In this document: one piece after another, positions 1 through 5,438 of the stretch
Position numbering within the stretch: position 1 is the stretch's first letter
How the letters are laid out: every line of letters begins with the position of its first letter
Assembly: GCF_004138495.1 (NCBI RefSeq)
Contig: NZ_ML142869.1
Span: 104,307-110,675 of the forward strand
Source: Phytoactinopolyspora endophytica
GTDB taxonomy: Bacteria > Actinomycetota > Actinomycetes > Jiangellales > Jiangellaceae
Length of the DNA: 6,369 nt
Reading direction: 5' to 3'
Program-made: the position numbers and the translations under genes
Notes under the pieces: model-generated
The model's database searches: none
Seen by the model: only the letters and a program-made list of their open reading frames with translations
Told to the model about the DNA's origin: nothing

Positions 1-565
1 CCGAGGCGGCGTCGACGCTCGTCGTGAGGCCGGCGTCCCTGGCCAGATCCAACGCACGCCGCCCCGCGTCCCGCGACCGGTCGTCGAGCAGCGTGTATCC
101 GGACAGGTGCAGGTGGCCTACGCTCGCGTGGCCGTCCGGGCTCATGCCCGCATCGCTGTCTCGGATCGCCGCTGACACGTCGTCGGGGTCGAGCAGCGCG
201 TTCGCGCCACGGTCGCTGATCATGGTGCGCTCATCGCCGTGCGTCAGGACGATGACGCAACCGGTTGCCACGCCGGGCCGCACCGCCACCCGGGTCCGCG
301 CACCAGCCTCGCGTAGCTCGGCCAGCCGGTCATGACCCGCCTGGTCATCGCCGACCGCGCCGACAAATGTGACGTCGGTGCCGATCGATGCCAGCCATGC
401 CGCGGTGTTCGCCGCCTGGCCGCCGCCGCTCACGCGGATCTCGGCGGGCGTGTCGGACCCGACCGCGAGCCGCACCGTGCTCATCGAGTCCGAGCTCATG
501 GAATCCGCGCCCGCGGACACGAGTGTCGCCATGACATCGGTGACCACATCGCCGACGACGATCAC
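1..565 (-). CDS. PfkB-family carbohydrate kinase, probable pseudouridine kinase (partial, C-terminus beyond left edge)
   Basis: This gene probably phosphorylates pseudouridine to pseudouridine 5'-phosphate with ATP in the cytoplasm. My own translation of the minus strand gives 188 open codons from a GTG at 565-563. It begins MIVVGDVVTDVMA, a typical ribokinase-fold first strand. SDTPAEIRVSGGGQAANTAAW (about residues 38-57) is the PfkB N-terminal signature with its GG..AN substrate-binding core, followed by FVGAVGDD (67-74). HLHLSGYTLL (151-160) and SVDAAS at the edge also fit the family. The C-terminal half, with the GAGD catalytic Asp and ATP site, is outside the window. The start overlaps the psuG stop as GTGA, so the two are probably translationally coupled. 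A Ser/Met-rich stretch (residues 22-30) separates the first strand from the signature. Family membership is clear. The pseudouridine substrate is inferred from the neighbour; another nucleoside or sugar remains possible. Confidence 0.85.
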   Translation of the reverse strand, partial: MIVVGDVVTDVMATLVSAGADSMSSDSMSTVRLAVGSDTPAEIRVSGGGQAANTAAWLASIGTDVTFVGAVGDDQAGHDRLAELREAGARTRVAVRPGVATGCVIVLTHGDERTMISDRGANALLDPDDVSAAIRDSDAGMSPDGHASVGHLHLSGYTLLDDRSRDAGRRALDLARDAGLTTSVDAAS

Positions 566-1485
566 GACGCGGGCTTCGCGGCGGCCACGGCGATCCGCGC
601 CGCCAGTGCGGCGTTCGCAAGGATGATCCGGATGTTGGTGGCCAGGCTGGCGCCGCCGGTCGCACTGTGGAAGTGCGCCAGCAGCACCGGCGTGACCTCC
701 TTGCCCGTGACGTGATCGCGTTCGACGACCGCCAAGGCCTCGGCGAGGACCCGATCATGCAGTTCCGGGTCGAGCTGTTGCGACTCCGGCAGCGGGTTGG
801 CCACCACCAGCGCACCCGGATTCACCCCGTACGATCGCTGCGCATGCCACGCCCGCGCGATCTGGTCCGCTGAGTCCAGCTGCCAGTCCAGCTCAAACCC
901 ACTGTCGGTGATGAAGAACCCCGGGAAGCGTGTCGTCTGGTAGCCGGCGACACCGACGCCCAGAGTCTCCAACCGCTCCAATGTCGCGCCGACGTCCAGG
1001 ATCGACTTCACACCCGCGCAGACGACCACGATCGGCGTGCGGGCCAGCGTCGTCAGGTCGGCCGATTCGTCGAAGGTCTCCCCCGCCTGCCGATGTACCC
1101 CGCCCAGCCCGCCGGTGGCGAAGACCCCGATGCCCGCCGACGCCGCGACAGCACTGGTGCTGGCGACCGTCGTCGCGCCGTCGGCGCCGCGAGCCGCCGC
1201 GATCGGCAGGTCCCGGGCGGACAGCTTGATCACGTCGTCACTCGTCGCCAGCCTGGTCAGCGACTCGTCGTCCAGCCCGACGGTCAGTTCCCCGGCCACC
1301 ATGCCCATCGTCGCCGGGACGGCCCCATGCGCGCGGACCGCCGCTTCGATCTCGCGCGCTACCCGCAGGTTGTCCGGCCGCGGAAGGCCGTGCGAGATGA
1401 TCGTGCTCTCCAAGGCGACCACCGGACGGCCGTCGGCCAGCGCCGCGCGCACCTCGGCGGCGATATGAATCATTGGTTCAGACAC
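562..1485 (-). CDS. psuG: Pseudouridine-5'-phosphate glycosidase
   Basis: PsuG reversibly cleaves the C-C glycosidic bond of pseudouridine 5'-phosphate to uracil and ribose 5-phosphate. The 307-residue length matches the family. VALESTIISHG (23-33) carries the conserved Glu26. VIKLSARDLP (85-94) carries Lys87, and ATGGLGGVHR (123-132) carries His131. SADL (141-144) contains Asp143, and CAGVKSILD (156-164) contains Lys160, the counterpart of the E. coli Schiff-base Lys166. GGASLATNI (277-285) contains the conserved Asn284. All expected active-site residues are therefore present. The start is a GTG at 1485-1483 with a GGAG only one base upstream; an in-frame ATG at 1473-1471 is the alternative, and neither has ideal spacing. 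The downstream kinase overlaps by 4 nt, which gives the usual kinase-glycosidase salvage pair. No pseudouridine transporter is visible here. Confidence 0.95.
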   Translation of the reverse strand: MSEPMIHIAAEVRAALADGRPVVALESTIISHGLPRPDNLRVAREIEAAVRAHGAVPATMGMVAGELTVGLDDESLTRLATSDDVIKLSARDLPIAAARGADGATTVASTSAVAASAGIGVFATGGLGGVHRQAGETFDESADLTTLARTPIVVVCAGVKSILDVGATLERLETLGVGVAGYQTTRFPGFFITDSGFELDWQLDSADQIARAWHAQRSYGVNPGALVVANPLPESQQLDPELHDRVLAEALAVVERDHVTGKEVTPVLLAHFHSATGGASLATNIRIILANAALAARIAVAAAKPAS

Positions 1486-1531
1486 ACTCCGGACGCTACC
1501 TCGCCACGCCTGAGCAGCGGCTCACGGCACG

Positions 1532-1561
1532 CACATCCACGCGGACCAGCGGCTGGATGTG
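1532..1561. repeat. 8-bp perfect inverted repeat in the psuG/membrane-protein divergent region
   Basis: CACATCCA at 1532-1539 is exactly repeated in inverted orientation as TGGATGTG at 1554-1561, with 14 nt between the arms and arm centres 22 bp apart, about two helical turns. Inside it, CCAGC/GCTGG (1546-1550, 1552-1556) forms a second small dyad. It sits between two divergently transcribed genes, so a regulator binding site or a leader hairpin of psuG are both possible. No family assignment can be made. Confidence 0.4.
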
Positions 1562-1574
1562 ATATCGGCCGCGC

Positions 1575-1607
1575 ACCACTATGTGGTTTGATGCGCACAT
1601 GTGCACA
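1575..1607. promoter_or_regulatory. Two adjacent candidate operator palindromes upstream of and across the start of the membrane protein gene
   Basis: ACCAC-TAT-GTGGT at 1575-1587 is a perfect 5-bp dyad with a 3-nt centre. GCACATGTGC at 1595-1604 is a perfect 10-bp palindrome that extends to 1592-1607 with one mismatched pair. The second one contains the GTG start codon at 1601. Dyads of this size and placement are compatible with repressor operators, but I recognise no matching consensus and see no convincing -35/-10 pair nearby. The regulatory role is inference from position and symmetry only. Confidence 0.35.
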
Positions 1608-2590
1608 CGACGACGCCCCACATGATGGGCGAACGCGACGACCGGTCCTGGGCGGACGACGTCGACGGTCCGGATGCGCAGCCCGATCACCAAGGCCACG
1701 GCTCCACGCGGCACCCGCGCGGCCGGTCGCGTGCGGGCATGGGTCACGATCGGTCCTCGGAGTTCGAGCTCGTCATCGATGCGCTTCAGGGCATTGCCGT
1801 GTTCATCCTCGCGATCGTCCTGACCGTGGCTCTGCTCGGCCGCGATCACGGCTTCGAGATCCTGGTCTCCATCGCACTCGTCCTGCTCTGGTGGCCCGTG
1901 GTCCTGGTGCATAGCAGGCGATTCTCCTGGGCGGGGCATATCGTCGCCGCGGCGTGCGTACTGAGCCTGCTCATCGGGCTGGGGATCTTCTTCCTCGGCG
2001 CTTTGTGGCAGACGCGGCTCATCGTGCTCGCACCGATCCTCGTCGCCGTGCTGATCGCCGCCCGCAGCCGGTGGCCCGCCGAGTCCGCGCCGTCCACCCA
2101 ATCACCCGACGACGAGTTCATTCCCGACACGCCGAGGTCCATCAACCTCTCGGTCTGGCTGATGCTCGCCGCCGCCGGCCTCGAGATCGTCCGCTTGGTC
2201 CTGCTTGTCGTCGGCCGCGACGGAACCGACGACGTCGTGCGCGCCTTCTACACGGCGTTCGGCGGCGACCTGGTGGACGGTGGATCCGGACGGCTGCTCA
2301 CGAACGGGTTCCGCATGCTCGTGGTCGCCGCGGTCGTCATGGCCGCCGCGTGGCTCTGGCTGAGCTGGGCAGGCAGCAGGGGTTACCGGTGGGCAGGCGA
2401 CGTTCCCGTGGCGCTGAGCACCATCTACGTGCTCAGCTTGGCTCCGATGATCTTCCTCGGCGACGTCCGTGCACCGCTCGCCTTCGGCGGCCTCGCCGTC
2501 GTCCAGGCCGGACTCGCGGTCACCGTCGCCGTCCAGCTGCACACGTCCGAGGCTCGCCACTACATCAGCGTTGTGTCCCGGATGACCTGA
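1601..2590 (+). CDS. Hypothetical integral membrane protein, about eight transmembrane helices
   Basis: I do not recognise a family. The 329-residue product starts with a hydrophilic tail (1-55) rich in Asp, Arg, Gly and His (His at 2, 7, 30, 33, 38 and 49). Likely membrane helices lie near 58-79, 86-104, 112-135, 138-154, 184-205, 237-257, 267-286 and 291-311. A polar segment (155-182, with SPDDE and several Pro) separates a four-helix N-terminal half from a four-helix C-terminal half. The start is uncertain. GTG at 1601 has no clear ribosome binding site; in-frame ATGs at 1622, 1625 and 1739 are alternatives. Third codon positions are G/C-rich from the first codons, which favours an early start, and a leaderless transcript is possible. 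It is divergent from psuG and convergent with pruA, so it is probably a single-gene unit. No transporter or enzyme motif is visible and its function is unknown. Confidence 0.8.
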   Translation: MHTTTPHMMGERDDRSWADDVDGPDAQPDHQGHGSTRHPRGRSRAGMGHDRSSEFELVIDALQGIAVFILAIVLTVALLGRDHGFEILVSIALVLLWWPVVLVHSRRFSWAGHIVAAACVLSLLIGLGIFFLGALWQTRLIVLAPILVAVLIAARSRWPAESAPSTQSPDDEFIPDTPRSINLSVWLMLAAAGLEIVRLVLLVVGRDGTDDVVRAFYTAFGGDLVDGGSGRLLTNGFRMLVVAAVVMAAAWLWLSWAGSRGYRWAGDVPVALSTIYVLSLAPMIFLGDVRAPLAFGGLAVVQAGLAVTVAVQLHTSEARHYISVVSRMT

Positions 2591-2618
2591 GACCGGTGCA
2601 CGCCGGCCTCAGGTCATC
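2581..2618. terminator. Strong hairpin between convergent genes, probable bidirectional terminator
   Basis: GATGACCTGAG (2581-2591) pairs perfectly with CTCAGGTCATC (2608-2618). After one mismatch, CCGG (2593-2596) pairs with CCGG (2603-2606), leaving a 6-nt loop. The stem is therefore 11 + 4 bp with one internal mismatch. It lies between the ends of a plus-strand and a minus-strand gene and would form in both transcripts. No T-tract follows on either strand, which is common for actinobacterial terminators. The left arm includes the last codons and the stop of the membrane protein gene; the right arm begins 10 nt past the pruA stop. Confidence 0.7.
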
Positions 2619-2628
2619 TCCCTCCTGA

Positions 2629-4242
2629 TCAGGTGTGCGTCGTCGGCGGGACGAAGGTCTCCTTGATGGCCCGGGTGGACGTCCACCGCTGCAGGTTCTG
2701 CGGCGCACCGGCCTTGTCGTTGGTCCCCGACGCCCGTGCACCACCGAAGGGCTGCTGGCCGACGACGGCGCCGGTCGGCTTGTCGTTGATGTAGAAGTTC
2801 CCGGCGGCGAAGCGCAACGCCTGGCTGGCGTGCGCGATCGCGGCGCGGTCCTGGGCGATGACGGCGCCGGTCAGGCCGTACGGCGCCACGTCCTCCATCT
2901 GCTCGACGACGCGCTCGTAGTCGGCGTCTTCGTACACGTGGACGGCCAGGAACGGGCCGAAGTACTCGGTGCTGAAGACCTCGTCGCGCGGGTCGTCGCA
3001 TTCCACGATGGTCGGCCGGACGAAGTAGCCCGCCGAGTCGTCGTAGGTTCCGCCGGCGATCACGTTCGTCGACGGCTGCGCGTGCGCGCGGTCGATCGCG
3101 GCCTTCAACCGGGCGAACGAACGAGAGTCGATGACGGCTCCCATGAAGTTGCCGAAGTCCCGGACGTCGCCCATCGGCAGCTCCTGCACGGTGGCGACGA
3201 GGTCGTCCCGTATCCGCCGCCACACGCTGCGCGGTACGTAGGCGCGGGACGCCGCCGAGCACTTCTGACCCTGGAACTCGAACGCCCCGCGGATCATCGC
3301 CGCCCGCAGCACCGCCGGATCCGCCGACGGGTGCGCGAGGATGAAGTCCTTGCCACCCGTCTCACCGACCACCCGCGGGTAGGAACGGTAGGACGTCAGG
3401 TTCTCCCCCACCGAGCGCCACAGGTGCTGGAACGTCGCCGTGGAGCCGGTGAAGTGGATGCCGGCCAGCGACGGGTCGGCAAGCGCCACGTCGGAGACCG
3501 CGACGCCGTCGCCCGGCAGCATGTTGATCACGCCCGGCGGCATTCCGGCCTCCTCCAGCAGCCGCATCGTCCAGTACGCGGCGAACTGCTGGCTCGGGGC
3601 CGGCTTCCAGAGCACGGTGTTGCCCATCAGAGCCGGTGCGGTCGGCAGGTTCCCGGCGATGGCGGTGAAGTTGAACGGCGTGACCGCGTAGACGAAGCCC
3701 TCCAGCGGGCGGTGGTCGAGCCGGTTCCACACCCCGGGTGCGTTCGCCGCCGGCTGCTCGGCGAGGATCTGCCGCGCGAAATGCACGTTGAACCGCCAGA
3801 AGTCGATCAGCTCGCATGCCGAGTCGATCTCCGCCTGCACGAAGGTCTTGCTCTGCCCCAGCATGGTCGCCGCGTTGACGGTGTCCCGCCACGGCCCGGA
3901 CAGCAATTCTGCGGCCTTGAGGATGACGGCGGCACGGTCGTCGAAGCTCATCGCCCGCCAGGCCGGTGCCGCATCGGCGGCCGCAGTGACCGCCGCTCGC
4001 GCGTCGTCCCGCGTCGACGAGCGGAACGTCCCGAGCACGTGCCCGTGGTCGTGCGGCTGCACCACTGTCTGCTCGGCGCCGCCGCCGGTCCGCCACTCAC
4101 CCGCGATCGACGCCGGCAGCTCGATCTGATCGGATGCGAGCTCCTTGAGCTTCGCCTCCAGCCGGCCACGCTCGGCGCTCCCCGGCGCGTAGGCCTTCAC
4201 CGGCTCGTTCACGGGCAGGGGCGGATGGGTGACAGCGTCCAC
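2629..4242 (-). CDS. pruA: L-glutamate gamma-semialdehyde dehydrogenase (1-pyrroline-5-carboxylate dehydrogenase)
   Basis: This enzyme oxidises glutamate gamma-semialdehyde, the open form of pyrroline-5-carboxylate, to glutamate with NAD+, which is the second step of proline degradation. The 537-residue length fits the stand-alone P5C dehydrogenase group of the aldehyde dehydrogenase superfamily. TPFNFTAIAGNLP (188-200) holds the conserved Asn191 of the oxyanion hole. WKPA (212-215) and FTGSTATF (264-271) belong to the NAD+ site. GETGGKD (293-299) contains the general base Glu294. FEFQGQKCSA (321-330) contains the catalytic Cys328. STEYFGPFLAV (424-434) and QQPFGGARASGTNDK (496-510) are also characteristic. 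The start is GTG at 4242-4240, with AAGGAA at 4254-4249 six bases upstream. The gene lies 41 bp downstream of the proline dehydrogenase gene on the same strand, so co-transcription is likely. A hairpin just past its stop would end the operon. Confidence 0.97.
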   Translation of the reverse strand: MDAVTHPPLPVNEPVKAYAPGSAERGRLEAKLKELASDQIELPASIAGEWRTGGGAEQTVVQPHDHGHVLGTFRSSTRDDARAAVTAAADAAPAWRAMSFDDRAAVILKAAELLSGPWRDTVNAATMLGQSKTFVQAEIDSACELIDFWRFNVHFARQILAEQPAANAPGVWNRLDHRPLEGFVYAVTPFNFTAIAGNLPTAPALMGNTVLWKPAPSQQFAAYWTMRLLEEAGMPPGVINMLPGDGVAVSDVALADPSLAGIHFTGSTATFQHLWRSVGENLTSYRSYPRVVGETGGKDFILAHPSADPAVLRAAMIRGAFEFQGQKCSAASRAYVPRSVWRRIRDDLVATVQELPMGDVRDFGNFMGAVIDSRSFARLKAAIDRAHAQPSTNVIAGGTYDDSAGYFVRPTIVECDDPRDEVFSTEYFGPFLAVHVYEDADYERVVEQMEDVAPYGLTGAVIAQDRAAIAHASQALRFAAGNFYINDKPTGAVVGQQPFGGARASGTNDKAGAPQNLQRWTSTRAIKETFVPPTTHT

Positions 4243-4246
4243 GGCG

Positions 4247-4255
4247 CTTTCCTTT
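4247..4255 (-). promoter_or_regulatory. Ribosome binding site of pruA
   Basis: On the minus strand the sequence AAAGGAAAG precedes the GTG at 4242 with six bases between its AAGGAA core and the start. This fixes the GTG as the likely pruA start, because no ATG is available at this end of the frame and the spacing is good. Confidence 0.6.
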
Positions 4256-4283
4256 CGTCGGCGGGTTGAGGGGCAGGGTGGTG

Positions 4284-5210
4284 CTAGCGGGTCAGCACGG
4301 ATCGGAGGAAGAACGTCAGGTTGGCCGGGCGCTCGGCCATCCGGCGCATCAGGTAGCCGTACCAGTCGGCGCCGTAGGGCAGGTAGACGCGGACCTGGCT
4401 GCCGGTCCCGGCCAGACGGCGCTGCTCACGCGGACGGATGCCGTACAGCATCTGGTACTCATAGCTGCCCGGTGCTCTGTCGTTCCTGGCGGCCAATGCA
4501 CTGGCCACCTGAAGCATCCGCGCGTCGTGCGTGGCGACCATCGGGTGCGCCGAGCCGGCCATCAGGATCCGCAGGCAGCGGACGTAGGAACAGTCGACGT
4601 CATGCTTCGACGGGTAGGCGACACCGGCGGGCTCGGCGTAGGCACCCTTGACCAACCGCACCCGCGAACCGTCGTACGCGAGGTCGCGGCAGTCCTGTTC
4701 GGTCCGTCGCAGGCACGACTGCAGCACCGCACCCACCCACGGGAAGTCGGCACGCAGCTCGCGGACGGTCTCAAGGGTGGAGTCGACCGTCGTGTGGTCC
4801 TCCATGTCGACCGTGACGGTCGTGCCGGCACGTTGCGCCGCCGCGCAGATGGCACGTGCGTTCTCCAGCGCGATGCGGCGTCCGTCTCCGGGTAACGCCT
4901 GGCCTACGGCGGACAGCTTCAGCGAGACCTCGGCCCAGGCGGCGATGCCTTCTCGGCCGAGCCGTTCAAGAAGACCCACGTATGCGTCGCGGGTGTCCTG
5001 GGCGCGGGCGACGTCGATGGTGTCCTCGCCGAGGCGGTCGACGGTGACCGCGAGGCCCGACATGATCAGCCGCTCCGCGGCGCCGGCCACGTCGTTCTCG
5101 CTCTCACCCGCGACGAAGCGATCCACCAGCCGACGCGACACCGGCGTGCTGGTGACCAGGTGCTTCACCCGAGGGCTACGCGACGCCGCCAGCAGCGTGG
5201 GACCGAGCAC
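4284..5210 (-). CDS. putA: Proline dehydrogenase (monofunctional, FAD-dependent)
   Basis: This enzyme oxidises L-proline to pyrroline-5-carboxylate using FAD and passes electrons to the respiratory chain; it acts as a membrane-associated or soluble cytoplasmic enzyme. The 308-residue length is typical of monofunctional bacterial ProDH (named PruB in mycobacteria), not of the large bifunctional PutA. VSLKLSA (95-101) carries the conserved active-site Lys98. DMED (135-138) follows, and RLVKGAY (185-191) is a flavin-binding strand. QMLYGIRP (253-260) and RVYLPYG (274-280) come next. The C-terminal helix YLMRRMAERPANLTF (286-300) has the Arg pair 289/290 that binds the proline carboxylate. The start is GTG at 5210-5208 with GGGAGG four bases upstream. 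It is the first gene of the operon with pruA and is divergent from the PucR-type regulator, so it is probably induced by proline through that regulator. Confidence 0.96.
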   Translation of the reverse strand: MLGPTLLAASRSPRVKHLVTSTPVSRRLVDRFVAGESENDVAGAAERLIMSGLAVTVDRLGEDTIDVARAQDTRDAYVGLLERLGREGIAAWAEVSLKLSAVGQALPGDGRRIALENARAICAAAQRAGTTVTVDMEDHTTVDSTLETVRELRADFPWVGAVLQSCLRRTEQDCRDLAYDGSRVRLVKGAYAEPAGVAYPSKHDVDCSYVRCLRILMAGSAHPMVATHDARMLQVASALAARNDRAPGSYEYQMLYGIRPREQRRLAGTGSQVRVYLPYGADWYGYLMRRMAERPANLTFFLRSVLTR

Positions 5211-5214
5211 ATGA

Positions 5215-5220
5215 CCTCCC
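5215..5220 (-). promoter_or_regulatory. Ribosome binding site of putA
   Basis: GGGAGG on the minus strand ends four bases before the GTG at 5210. The spacing is slightly short but the match is strong. It also decides against an ATG at 5212-5210, which overlaps the GTG out of frame. Confidence 0.65.
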
Positions 5221-5231
5221 CGATAGGGTGA

Positions 5232-5264
5232 CGCGTCGTGAATCCCTCACGCGCGCACGACGCG
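5232..5264. repeat. Overlapping inverted repeats in the putA leader/promoter region
   Basis: CGCGTCGTG (5232-5240) is perfectly inverted as CACGACGCG (5256-5264) with 15 nt between arms. Within it, CGTGA-ATCCC-TCACG (5237-5251) is a second perfect dyad that shares bases 5237-5240 with the left arm, so the two structures exclude each other if formed in RNA. They lie 22-54 nt upstream of the putA start, in the divergent region shared with the regulator gene. An operator or an mRNA leader structure is possible; I cannot tell which. Confidence 0.4.
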
Positions 5265-5356
5265 GCGCCCGGGCTACGCACGGGCGGTTGACGGCGAAAC
5301 TACGCATCCATCCGGCATGCGCACAGCGGACAGGTGCCACACAGTAATGACGCTGG

Positions 5357-5366
5357 TTTGTACAAA
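5357..5366. promoter_or_regulatory. Candidate operator palindrome TTTGTACAAA between putA and its regulator
   Basis: TTTGTACAAA is a perfect 10-bp palindrome that is strikingly A/T-rich for this genome. It lies 72 bp before the regulator start and about 147 bp before the putA start, in the 228-bp divergent region (5211-5438). A binding site for the PucR-type regulator is a reasonable guess. TTGTAC within it also resembles a -35 element, but no good -10 follows at 16-18 bp on either strand. The role is inference. Confidence 0.4.
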
Positions 5367-5427
5367 TGCTCAATCGGCCTGGACTTTACGGCTCTGGCCT
5401 GCAAGAATCCCGACACGATGGCTCACT

Positions 5428-5432
5428 GGAGG
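5428..5432 (+). promoter_or_regulatory. Ribosome binding site of the PucR-type regulator
   Basis: GGAGG lies six bases before the ATG at 5439. This near-ideal spacing fixes the start of the regulator, the only ATG-initiated gene among the six in the window. Confidence 0.75.
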
Positions 5433-5438
5433 ACGGCT

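Noticed and set aside
24..626. Plus-strand open frames opposite the PfkB kinase
   Set aside because: The minus strand here encodes an uninterrupted kinase with the PfkB signature; the plus-strand frames are Arg/Ser-rich shadows.
1496..2101. Minus-strand open frame of about 200 codons opposite the membrane protein gene
   Set aside because: The composition is charged and low-complexity, with no domain. The plus-strand frame has consistent G/C third positions and clear hydrophobic helices.
2635..4269. Plus-strand open frame of 544 codons lying opposite pruA
   Set aside because: It is the antisense shadow of a clear aldehyde dehydrogenase gene in GC-rich DNA. Its translation is Arg/Gly-rich low-complexity sequence without recognisable domains.
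5274..5306. CTACGCA repeated at 5274-5280 and 5300-5306 in the divergent control region
   Set aside because: A 7-bp direct repeat in 228 bp of GC-rich DNA is too short to separate from chance without comparison to other genomes.
5176..5373. Small minus-strand open frame of 65 codons spanning the putA start and the upstream intergenic region
   Set aside because: It overlaps putA out of frame and has no ribosome binding site or recognisable features. Its range covers the expected promoter region.
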